A DNA stretch of 64,000 nucleotides from Sulfuritalea sp. (GTDB lineage Bacteria > Pseudomonadota > Gammaproteobacteria > Burkholderiales > Rhodocyclaceae): positions 806,001 through 870,000 of the forward strand of contig JADJVS010000014.1 in NCBI GenBank assembly GCA_016710465.1. The letters run 5' to 3'. The translations under genes were made by a program, and so were the position numbers. This document shows, piece after piece, positions 54,494 through 62,036 of the stretch (position 1 is the stretch's first letter; every line of letters starts with the position of its first letter). Under the pieces are notes generated by a model. That model was not told where the DNA came from and made no database searches. It worked only from the letters and a program-made list of their open reading frames with translations.

Positions 54494-54967
54494 ATGGTCA
54501 GTCGCCGTAATTTTTTGCGCGGGAATTTCAAGTCTGCACCGCCGCCGCTGCGTCCACCTTGGGCGCTGGCGGAGGCACTCTTCCTTCGGGCGTGCACACG
54601 CTGCGGTGCATGTGCCCCGGTTTGCCCGACCGCGATCATCTCGATCCAGTCAGGATATCCGGAGGTTGATTTTGCGCGCGGCGAATGCACGTTTTGTGGC
54701 GCCTGCGCCAAAGCATGTCGTGATGGCGCGCTTCAGGACAGCGAATTGCAACTTTGGCCCTGGGCGATAAAGGCGCGGGCCGGGCGCGAATGCCTGGCAC
54801 GACGTGGCGTCGAATGCCGCATCTGCGGTGACCGATGCAGTATTGGCGCGATTCGATTTAGCCCCCGTATCGGTGCTCCGCCGGAGCCCGAGATCGACAG
54901 CAACGCCTGCACGGGCTGCGGCGCCTGCATGGCGCCGTGCCCGGTAACCGCTATTTCTATTGCTTGA
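54494..54967 (+). CDS. napF: Ferredoxin-type protein NapF
   Basis: A 157-residue cytoplasmic iron-sulfur protein of the nap system. SRRNFLRGNFK is the typical NapF start. Cysteine groups CTRCGACAPVCP, CTFCGACAKACR, CRICGDRC and CTGCGACMAPCP can hold up to four [4Fe-4S] clusters. NapF helps mature NapA before export. It is encoded opposite to the other nap genes and its end overlaps the napB end by 11 bases. Confidence 0.9.
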   Translation: MVSRRNFLRGNFKSAPPPLRPPWALAEALFLRACTRCGACAPVCPTAIISIQSGYPEVDFARGECTFCGACAKACRDGALQDSELQLWPWAIKARAGRECLARRGVECRICGDRCSIGAIRFSPRIGAPPEPEIDSNACTGCGACMAPCPVTAISIA

Positions 54968-55388
54968 TGTTGCCGATGAAGCGGTTCTCGACCAGCGCCG
55001 GAGCGTCGACTTGCGGCACGTGGCAACTGCTGCAAACATGGCGCGACGCGTCGAAAGCCTTGGTTGCGGCGACAAAATGGCTGTCGCCCAGTTTTGGCGC
55101 ATTTTTCTTCACATAGTTGGCCGGGCCGTGACAATCCATGCATTGGTTTTCGCCTAAGCTAACTTCGTCAAAGTTTTCCACGGCATGGGGAATGACCGGC
55201 GGCTGGGTACTGAAGGTTCGCGCCACCAATGGCTGCGTACCGGGCCGCTTTCCAGAGTAGTCCTTGACCGGCGGGGCGGCGTCCGCGGCGGCCACGTCGG
55301 CGCCGCGCATGGATACGAGAGGCTCAAAGCTGGCGCAGCCGACGATGACGGTCAGCAGCGTCGCCAAAAGGACAGCGGTTCTTTTCAT
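54957..55388 (-). CDS. napB: Periplasmic nitrate reductase dihaem subunit NapB
   Basis: A 143-residue dihaem cytochrome with haem sites CMDCH and CSSCH and the conserved PPVIPHAVENFDEVSLGENQ segment. It passes electrons from NapG/NapH to NapA. The N-terminus MKRTAVLLATLLTVIVGCAS ends in VIVGC, which looks like a lipobox; NapB is usually a soluble periplasmic protein. It is the last gene of napDAGHB. Confidence 0.92.
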   Translation of the reverse strand: MKRTAVLLATLLTVIVGCASFEPLVSMRGADVAAADAAPPVKDYSGKRPGTQPLVARTFSTQPPVIPHAVENFDEVSLGENQCMDCHGPANYVKKNAPKLGDSHFVAATKAFDASRHVCSSCHVPQVDAPALVENRFIGNIKQ

Positions 55389-55419
55389 GATGGACTCCCC
55401 AGACGGAAATTAAGCGTAG

Positions 55420-56316
55420 TCATTTTGGCGCCATTTGCGGAACGCCAGCCATGGTTGTGTTGAAGCGGGTGCCGAAGGCAAATACGTCCTTCGAACAGAC
55501 ATCGATACAGCGACCGCAGTTGGTGCAGTTGGATTCGAGGATCACCGGCGGCGTGCCCTCTATGCCCTTCAGTGCCGGCCGGATCACCTGCGGCTCGGGA
55601 CAGACAGCGAAGCAGTCCATGCAATCGTTGCAGGCTTCGCGGGCCGGCAGCCTGATCCGCGCCAGCGAGAACTTGCCGATTAGGCTGTAAAACGCCCCAA
55701 CGGGACAGAGGTGGCCGCACCAGCCGTGGCGCATGACGAACAGGTCGAACAGGAAGACCGCCAAAAGCACAGCCCAGGCCAACCCGAGGCCAAAGATCAG
55801 GCCGCGATGCATCATCGATACCGGATTGACCATTTCCCAGGCGATGCTTCCCGTCACCACCGCGGCGACCAGCGTCATGCCCAGCATCCAGTAGCGCGTT
55901 GGCCGGCTGATGTGGGCGCTGCCCTTGAGACCCAGCCGCACGCGCAGCCAGTAGGCGAGATCGGTCAGCAGATTGACCGGGCAGACCCAGGAGCAATAGC
56001 TGCGGCCACCGACCAACAGGTAGAACAGCAGGACGATCACCACGCCGGTCAGCGCCAGCTTCTCCGGTAGCTGCCGCGCCAGCAGCGACTGCAGAATCAC
56101 ATAGGGATCGGTCAGCGGCAGGAAGTTCAGGGTGTAGCTGAAATTCAGGTTGCCCTTGACGATCCAGATGCCGAACCATGGGCCGACCAGGAACAACAGC
56201 AGGATGCCGATCTGGCTGATGCGGCGCAGGATGAGCCACTTGTGGGCGGAAAGCCAGCCCTTCGCCACGATGGCATCCGCGCCGGGACGTGGGACCAGTT
56301 GTGCGAGGGTGCTCAC
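55420..56316 (-). CDS. napH: Quinol dehydrogenase membrane subunit NapH
   Basis: A 298-residue protein with four membrane helices and two cytoplasmic [4Fe-4S] sites, CNDCMDCFAVCPEP and CTNCGRCIDVCSK. SYCSWVCPVNLLTDLAY and CGHLCPVGAFYSLIGKFS hold the CxxxCP motifs of the NapH/NosR family. With NapG it takes electrons from quinol. No napC is present, so NapGH is the likely route to NapAB. Start and stop overlap the neighbouring gene by 4 bases. Confidence 0.93.
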   Translation of the reverse strand: MSTLAQLVPRPGADAIVAKGWLSAHKWLILRRISQIGILLLFLVGPWFGIWIVKGNLNFSYTLNFLPLTDPYVILQSLLARQLPEKLALTGVVIVLLFYLLVGGRSYCSWVCPVNLLTDLAYWLRVRLGLKGSAHISRPTRYWMLGMTLVAAVVTGSIAWEMVNPVSMMHRGLIFGLGLAWAVLLAVFLFDLFVMRHGWCGHLCPVGAFYSLIGKFSLARIRLPAREACNDCMDCFAVCPEPQVIRPALKGIEGTPPVILESNCTNCGRCIDVCSKDVFAFGTRFNTTMAGVPQMAPK

Positions 56317-57179
56317 AGCTTGCCTCCCTGGAAAGCCTTCGGCAGGCCGGAGTTGGTGCCGGGCGCGGCGCCAGAAGTCGGCGCTGGCGGCACGGCGTCG
56401 GACGACAATCCCTTTCCGCTTTCATATCTCATGCCTTCCGGCATGTTGTATTTGTGCTCCACATCCGGCGCCACCAGGCTGCCGCCGGCCTTTTCCTTCT
56501 CTACCCAGCCCAGCCGGTAGTGCGAACTGAGCTGGCCCTTGGCCATGTAGAGCGGAAAGACCTTGATCGAAGCGACCTCCGTCGGACAGGCCTTCTCGCA
56601 TTTGCCGCATCCGGTGCAATGATCGGAATGCACCACGGGAATGAACAGGGTGTGCTTCCCCGTGCGCGCATTGGTCTGCGGGTCCAGAGTGATGGCCTTG
56701 TCGATCACCGGGCAGACGCGATAGCAGATGTCGCAGCGCAAACCAAGGAAATTCAGGCAGGTCTCGTGATCCACCAGCACCGCCAAGCCCATCTTTGACT
56801 TGTTGATGTCCTTTAGAGAATGATCCAGCGCGCCCGTCGGGCAGGCTTTGACGCAGGGAATGTCCTCGCACATCTCGCAGGGCAGTTGTCTGGCGACAAA
56901 GTAGGGCGTGCCAGTGGACATCGGCTCTTCGGGCTTCGCCAGATGCAGGATGTTGAAGGGGCAATCGCGCACACACAGGCCGCAACGGATGCAAGCGGCC
57001 GAGAAATCCGCCTCCGGCAGGGCTCCGGGCGGGCGGATGGCGGCTGGCGGCAATGCCCGGGCATGTCGCGCGTAGAGTCCGACACCCAGCCCCAGCAGGC
57101 CAACGCCGCAGGCCATGCGCGCCGTGTCGGCGAGGAACTGGCGCCGTGCCGTGGCGCTGGGCTTGGTTTCGGTATCCAT
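56313..57179 (-). CDS. napG: Periplasmic ferredoxin NapG with repeat-derived tail
   Basis: A 288-residue exported protein with a twin-arginine signal (ARRQFLADTARMACGVGLLG) and four ferredoxin-type clusters: CIRCGLCVRDCPFN, CEMCEDIPCVKACP, CDICYRVCP and CTGCGKCEKACP. It joins NapH in quinol oxidation. The last 40 residues or so include SSDAVPPAPTSG, encoded by a copy of the dispersed repeat (56373-56398) before a normal-looking end. The stop overlaps the napH start. Confidence 0.92.
   Translation of the reverse strand: MDTETKPSATARRQFLADTARMACGVGLLGLGVGLYARHARALPPAAIRPPGALPEADFSAACIRCGLCVRDCPFNILHLAKPEEPMSTGTPYFVARQLPCEMCEDIPCVKACPTGALDHSLKDINKSKMGLAVLVDHETCLNFLGLRCDICYRVCPVIDKAITLDPQTNARTGKHTLFIPVVHSDHCTGCGKCEKACPTEVASIKVFPLYMAKGQLSSHYRLGWVEKEKAGGSLVAPDVEHKYNMPEGMRYESGKGLSSDAVPPAPTSGAAPGTNSGLPKAFQGGKL
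56373..56398 (+). repeat. Dispersed repeat near the 3' end of napG
   Basis: AGAAGTCGGCGCTGG followed by CGGCACGGCG is read antisense within napG as DAVPPAPTS, without breaking the frame, in the poorly conserved C-terminal tail. Confidence 0.65.
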
Positions 57180-57234
57180 GATTGCCGAATGGGAAGCGCA
57201 AGATGCTCACGACCCCCTGTTTCTCCGCTGATCC

Positions 57235-59784
57235 TCAGGCCTTGACTACCTTGGCCGCGCATTTCTTGAAGTCCGTCTCTTTCGAGATCGGACACGTGGC
57301 ATCCAGGGTGAGCTTGTTGACCAGGCGATGCTCGTCGAAGAAGGGAATGAAGATCAATCCTTCCGGTGGCTTGTTGCGGCCCTTGGTATCGACACGCAAG
57401 CTGATCTCGCCGCGCCGCGTGCTGACCTTGACCACGTCATTGCGCTTGAGGCCGCGCTTCTCGGCGTCCTTCGGGTGCATCCAGACCACCGCATCCGGAA
57501 ACGACTTGTAAAGCTCGGGCGCGCGCCGCGTCATCGAACCGGTGTGCCAGTGCTCCAGCACGCGGCCGGTGCACAACCACAGGTCATATTCCTTGTCCGG
57601 CGATTCCGCCGCGGGCTGATAGGGCAGGGCAAAAATCTTGGCCTTGCCGTCGGGGTAGCCGTAGAACCTCACGCCCTCGCCCTTCTTCACATACGGGTCG
57701 TAGCCTTCGCGGAAGCGCCACAGCGTTTCCTTGCCGTCCACCACCGGCCAGCGCATGCCGCGCACCTTGTGGTAGGTCTCGAAGGGAGCCAGGTCGTGGG
57801 CATGGCCACGGCCGAAGGCGGCGTATTCCTCGAACAGGCCTTTTTGCACATAGTAGCCGAAGGCCTCGGACTCGTCGTTGGTGTATCCGGCAAACGCGTG
57901 GGCGTTGACGGTCGCCGTCTCGGCCTTCGGGAATTTGTTGACCTGGCCGTTGGCATACAGCACCTCGTACAGGGTCTTGCCCTTGTACTCCGGCGCCTTG
58001 GCCAGCACGTCCGCCGGCCAGACGTCTTCCATCTTGAAGCGCTTGGAGAACTCCATGTACTGCCAGAGGTCGGACTTGCAGTCGCCCGGCGCCTTGACCT
58101 GCTGGCGCCACATCTGCCCGCGCCGCTCGGCGTTGCCGAACATGCCTTCCTTTTCCATCCACATGGCGCAGGGCAGGATCAGGTCGGCCGACATTGCCGA
58201 CACCGTCGGATAGACGTCGGAAACCACGACGAAGGCCTTCGGATTGCGCCAGCCCGGATAGATCTCGCCATTGACGTTGGGGCCGGCCTGCATGTTGTTG
58301 GTGGTCGAGGTCCAGTAGAAGCCGATCTTGCCATCCTTCAGCATGCGGCTTTGCGCCACCGCGTGATAACCCATCTGCGCGGAAAGCGCGCCCGCCGGCA
58401 GTTTCCAGATTTTTTCCGTTGCTTCGCGATGCTTCGGGTTGAAGATCACCATATCGGCCGGCAGGCGATGGGCGAAGGTGCCGACCTCGCGCGCCGTACC
58501 GCAGGCCGAAGGCTGGCCGGTCAGTGAGAAGGGGCTGTTGCCCGGTTCGGAGATCTTGCCCACCAGCAGATGCACGTTGTAGATCATGTTATTGACCCAG
58601 GTGCCGCGCGTGTGCTGGTTGAAGCCCATTGTCCAGTAGGAGGTGACCTTCACCTTCGGATCGGCATAGGCCTTGGCCAGCGCTTCGAGCCTGTCCTTCG
58701 GTACGCCGGAAATCTCGTGCGCCTTGTCCAGCGTGTACTCGGAAACGAATTTGGCGAAGTCATCGAAACTGATCGGCGTGTGCTTGTTCGGGTCGCCCTT
58801 GGGTTTGCCGTCGGCGCCGGGGTAGCCGTTATTGCCCGCCACCTGTTCCAGCGGATGGTTGGGTCGCAGGCCGTAGCCGATGTCGGTGACACCCTGGAAG
58901 AAGCCGACGTTCTTCTTGACGAACTCCTGATTGACCGCCTTGTTCTGGATGATGTAGTTGCAGATGTAGTTGAGGATCGCCAGGTCGGACTGCGGCTTGA
59001 AGATCAGCTCGTTGTCTGCCAGTTCGCAGGAGCGGTGGCTGAAGGTCGACAGGACATGGATCTTGACGTGGTTGGCGGTGAGCCGGCGGTTGGTGATGCG
59101 CGACCAGAGGATCGGGTGCATCTCGGCCATGTTCGAGCCCCACAGGGCGAACACGTCGGCATGCTCGGCGTCGTCGTAGCAACCCATCGGCTCGTCGATG
59201 CCGAAGGTGCGCATGAAGCCGGCAACGGCGGAAGCCATGCAGTGGCGCGCATTCGGGTCGATGCTGTTGGAGCGGAATCCGGCCTTCATCAGCTTGACGG
59301 CGGCATAACCTTCCCACACCGTCCATTGGCCGGAGCCGAACATGGCCACGCCGTTCGCGCCCTGGGTCGGCTCCTTCAGCGTCGCCTTGACCTTTTCGGC
59401 CATGATGTCGAAGGCGGCATCCCAGGAGATCGGGGCGAACTCGCCGTTCTTGTCGAACTTGCCGTCCTTCATGCGCAACAGCGGCTTTGTCAGCCGGTCC
59501 TTGCCGTACATGATCTTGGAAAGGAAATAGCCCTTGACGCAATTCAGCCCCTTGTTCACCGGGGCGTCGGGGTCGCCCTGCGTCGCCACCACGCGCCCGT
59601 CCTTGACCCCGACCAGCACGCCACAGCCCGTACCGCAATAGCGGCAGACGCCCTTGTCCCAGCGCACGCCTTCCTCGCTTTGCGGCACGGCCGCAAGCGC
59701 GACTCCGGGAATGCTCATGCCGGCACTGGCAGCCGCGGCGGCAACGGCATTGGACTTGATGAATTCACGTCGCGTCAATTTCAT
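57235..59784 (-). CDS. napA: Periplasmic nitrate reductase catalytic subunit NapA
   Basis: An 849-residue molybdoenzyme reducing nitrate to nitrite. A twin-arginine signal (LTRREFIKSNAVAAAAASAG, residues 3-22) is followed by the [4Fe-4S] site CRYCGTGCGVLVG with the fourth Cys in NCVKGYF. The molybdenum ligand Cys is in NARHCMASAVAGF. DILRTEGH-type segments are replaced by the usual NapA blocks (NQHTRGTWVNNM, PSACGTAREVGTFAHRLPAD). The C-terminal domain ends FFDEHRLVNKLTLDATCPIS. It is the second gene of napDAGHB. Confidence 0.96.
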   Translation of the reverse strand: MKLTRREFIKSNAVAAAAASAGMSIPGVALAAVPQSEEGVRWDKGVCRYCGTGCGVLVGVKDGRVVATQGDPDAPVNKGLNCVKGYFLSKIMYGKDRLTKPLLRMKDGKFDKNGEFAPISWDAAFDIMAEKVKATLKEPTQGANGVAMFGSGQWTVWEGYAAVKLMKAGFRSNSIDPNARHCMASAVAGFMRTFGIDEPMGCYDDAEHADVFALWGSNMAEMHPILWSRITNRRLTANHVKIHVLSTFSHRSCELADNELIFKPQSDLAILNYICNYIIQNKAVNQEFVKKNVGFFQGVTDIGYGLRPNHPLEQVAGNNGYPGADGKPKGDPNKHTPISFDDFAKFVSEYTLDKAHEISGVPKDRLEALAKAYADPKVKVTSYWTMGFNQHTRGTWVNNMIYNVHLLVGKISEPGNSPFSLTGQPSACGTAREVGTFAHRLPADMVIFNPKHREATEKIWKLPAGALSAQMGYHAVAQSRMLKDGKIGFYWTSTTNNMQAGPNVNGEIYPGWRNPKAFVVVSDVYPTVSAMSADLILPCAMWMEKEGMFGNAERRGQMWRQQVKAPGDCKSDLWQYMEFSKRFKMEDVWPADVLAKAPEYKGKTLYEVLYANGQVNKFPKAETATVNAHAFAGYTNDESEAFGYYVQKGLFEEYAAFGRGHAHDLAPFETYHKVRGMRWPVVDGKETLWRFREGYDPYVKKGEGVRFYGYPDGKAKIFALPYQPAAESPDKEYDLWLCTGRVLEHWHTGSMTRRAPELYKSFPDAVVWMHPKDAEKRGLKRNDVVKVSTRRGEISLRVDTKGRNKPPEGLIFIPFFDEHRLVNKLTLDATCPISKETDFKKCAAKVVKA

Positions 59785-59813
59785 TTCGGATCTCCTTTTA
59801 GTTGCACCGCAGG

Positions 59814-60080
59814 CTATGGCCTGGGCTCGACTGAAACTTCCAAATCGGGTTCGGATTCGGTCTGGTGGTAGACCATCGCGGCGGACATCACACCGTCCAG
59901 GCGACCGATGCTTTCATAGGCCGCGACATTGCCGTCGTCATCCTCGGTTTCAATGGTGACGATGAATTTGCCCTCGGGCGAAATGGCATGGATTTCAACT
60001 CCGTTCAAGCCGGAGATCCCCGATTTCACCAAGGCAATTTGGCCGGGGCTGGCGTGGACGATCGCGCTTGATATGTTCAT
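59814..60080 (-). CDS. napD: NapA maturation chaperone NapD
   Basis: An 88-residue protein matching NapD: NISSAIVHASPGQIALVKSG, then GVEIHAISPEGKFIVTIETE and LDGVMSAAMVYHQTES. NapD binds the NapA twin-arginine signal and holds it until the cofactor is in place. ATG at 60080 is preferred to an upstream codon as it begins the first beta strand. It starts the nap operon, 120 bases downstream of an FNR site. Confidence 0.9.
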   Translation of the reverse strand: MNISSAIVHASPGQIALVKSGISGLNGVEIHAISPEGKFIVTIETEDDDGNVAAYESIGRLDGVMSAAMVYHQTESEPDLEVSVEPRP

Positions 60081-60199
60081 TGCGGAACTCCAGATGGCTG
60101 GTACGGCGGCACGGCTTCCACAGCGGGCTTCAATGAAACCCATGCGCAGGCCAATGTCTTTTCAGATTCGCCATCCTAAGCTTGCATCTGGCACCCGCC

Positions 60200-60213
60200 T
60201 TGATGACGATCAA
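60200..60213 (-). promoter_or_regulatory. Consensus FNR/Anr site upstream of napD
   Basis: TTGATGACGATCAA matches the FNR consensus TTGAT-N4-ATCAA exactly. TAGGAT on the minus strand (about 60173-60178) lies where the -10 element of a class II promoter is expected, giving a start near 60165. Confidence 0.75.
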
Positions 60214-60239
60214 GCATAGCGCGCTTGGAAGCGCCACAC

Positions 60240-60256
60240 TCAAATAATATATTTGA
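60240..60256. promoter_or_regulatory. AT-rich palindrome upstream of the nap promoter
   Basis: TCAAATA and TATTTGA flank ATA, a perfect 7-base dyad. It lies 27 bases upstream of the FNR site in the gap between napD and ccmI and could bind a second regulator. No specific factor can be named. Confidence 0.35.
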
Positions 60257-60306
60257 ATGTATGGATTCTTCGAATTTATAGGCTACCGGGTGCGCTGCCC
60301 GGTGCG

Positions 60307-61563
60307 TTACGGAGTGATCTTGTCTATTTTTATGCGCAAGTCCGTTGCGCCGGGCTTGACCGGATCGCTGCTCCCCGTCAGGTCACCCTTGCCGGGCATG
60401 GCGTTTCCGCTCTTCGATACCCGTACTTCGACGCGGACCCGGGTTGCCGTTGAGAGCCGGACATCCGCCGAAAGCGCTTGACTGTCATCAAGCGTGAAGT
60501 CGATGGGCAGGTCGGCTGCACGTGCGCGCAGCGCCACCAGCGGCATGCGCGGGCCGTCGATGGCGCGGGCGAAGATGAAGACCGAATCGTTAGGCTCCAC
60601 CTTGCCCTTGAGCGCGGGTGAGAGCTCGACGCGACCGCGGATCGTCCCCTTTCCCGAGGTGGCAGACGTCTTTGCTGTGTCCTGTGCCTTGCGCCCGGCG
60701 GTGCCAGGAGCTGCGGTCCTTGGCGCGGCCGAGCTGGCGCGACCGGCGTGGTCACGGGCGCGGGCGATTCCTGCTTCGACCATCTGGGCGTCGTCGCCTC
60801 CCGCCTGGAGCTGGGGCAGCAGGCGTTCCCAAAGGGTAATCGCCTCGGTGTAGCGGCCGTTCTCGAAGGCTTCACCGCCACCGAGGAACAGGGCCAGCAT
60901 GTTGTGTGGGTCGATTTCCAGGGATTTTCGGATTCGCGCGCGAGCCGGATCGCCGAAACCGCTGTCGCGCTGCACCAGCATTTCAGCGTATTCGGCGAGC
61001 AACTCGGCGTTCTGCTCGAATGTCGGGCCGATTCGGCCGAAGGCGCGCTCGGCGTCATCCCAGCGCGCCAGCGATTTGTAGGATCGCGCCAACATTGCCC
61101 ATCCCTCGGGATTGTTGGGGTCTTGTTCCAGCTTCCGTGCCAGGCGAACCGTCAATTGCTCCATGTCGACAGCGCTGCGTTGGGTTCTCTCCATTTCGGG
61201 CAGCACGGCCGAGGGGGTGCCCAGCAGGGCGTAAAGCACCGCTGCCAGCGCCGGCAACGTCAGCCCCAGGGCGATTCCCGTGCGCCGGTCCGCCACGTCC
61301 GGGCGCACTGCTTCCGCAGCCGCGGTGTCTTCGAGCAACTGGCGCTGCAATTCATCCCGTGCCTCGGCCAGGTCAGTGGCCGACAGCGCGCCATGGCGGT
61401 GGTCGCGTTCGATTTCGGCGAGCCGGTCGCGATGGACGGCGACATTCAGCGTGGCTTGGGAGTCGGCGCTGGCGCTACGGCGATCCCGATGCCACCAGGG
61501 TCGCAGGAGCAGCACGAGGGTCGCGACGACCAGCGCTGCGGCGGCAAGGTAGAAGGCAATCAT
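60307..61563 (-). CDS. ccmI: Cytochrome c maturation protein CcmI/CycH
   Basis: A 418-residue protein with an N-terminal membrane helix (MIAFYLAAAALVVATLVLLL), a cytoplasmic loop, and a second helix near residue 100. TPR repeats follow (NNPEGWAMLARSYKSLARWD, NAELLAEYAEMLVQ, NMLALFLGGGEAFENG), with a C-terminal periplasmic domain. It presents apocytochromes to the CcmF/H ligase. RRSASADSQATLNV at residues 28-41 is encoded partly by a copy of the dispersed repeat. The ATG overlaps the ccmH stop. Confidence 0.92.
   Translation of the reverse strand: MIAFYLAAAALVVATLVLLLRPWWHRDRRSASADSQATLNVAVHRDRLAEIERDHRHGALSATDLAEARDELQRQLLEDTAAAEAVRPDVADRRTGIALGLTLPALAAVLYALLGTPSAVLPEMERTQRSAVDMEQLTVRLARKLEQDPNNPEGWAMLARSYKSLARWDDAERAFGRIGPTFEQNAELLAEYAEMLVQRDSGFGDPARARIRKSLEIDPHNMLALFLGGGEAFENGRYTEAITLWERLLPQLQAGGDDAQMVEAGIARARDHAGRASSAAPRTAAPGTAGRKAQDTAKTSATSGKGTIRGRVELSPALKGKVEPNDSVFIFARAIDGPRMPLVALRARAADLPIDFTLDDSQALSADVRLSTATRVRVEVRVSKSGNAMPGKGDLTGSSDPVKPGATDLRIKIDKITP
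61458..61485 (+). repeat. Dispersed repeat inside ccmI
   Basis: GGGAGTCGGCGCTGG followed by CGCTACGGCGATC is a full two-block copy. It is read antisense within ccmI, in frame, as RDRRSASADS in the cytoplasmic loop. Confidence 0.65.
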
Positions 61564-62036
61564 GAATCGGCCCGTTCAAGCAGCGCTTCGGCGCGCCGAC
61601 GTTCCTCGTCCGAGAGCCCGGGCTCGCCGCCGGCCGCACCGCGCTTGCGAAGGAATACGACGAGCCCGCCGATGCCGCCCAGCAGAAGCACGAAAGGGCC
61701 GCCCCAGAGTAGCCAGGTGGTCGGTTTGACCGGGGGGCGATAGCGCACGAAATCGCCATAGCGGGCTTCCATGAAGCCGAGGATTTCCTGGTCCGACTTG
61801 CCCTCGCCGATCATTTTGCGAATTTCGCGCCGCAGGTCCTGCGCCAGTTCGGCATGCGAGCCGGCGAGGGATTCGTTCTGGCAGACAAGGCAACGCAACT
61901 CTTCGCTGATGGCGACCATGCGCTTTTCGATTTCAATATCCGCGGCCATCGGCGCGGCTTCCCTGGCCGAGGCCATGCCGGACCAAGTCAACGCCAGGCT
62001 GAGAAGCGCTGCGCGGAGAATCGGCGTCCGGATCAT
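61560..62036 (-). CDS. ccmH: Cytochrome c maturation protein CcmH
   Basis: A 158-residue protein with a signal peptide, the redox motif LRCLVCQNESLAGSHAELA (Cys-Leu-Val-Cys) and DFVRYRPPVKPTTWLLWGGP, ending in one membrane helix and a short acidic tail. It reduces apocytochrome cysteines before haem ligation. Both ends overlap neighbours by 4 bases (ccmF and ccmI), showing tight coupling. No ccmG is seen between ccmF and ccmH, where it commonly lies. Confidence 0.93.
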   Translation of the reverse strand: MIRTPILRAALLSLALTWSGMASAREAAPMAADIEIEKRMVAISEELRCLVCQNESLAGSHAELAQDLRREIRKMIGEGKSDQEILGFMEARYGDFVRYRPPVKPTTWLLWGGPFVLLLGGIGGLVVFLRKRGAAGGEPGLSDEERRRAEALLERADS

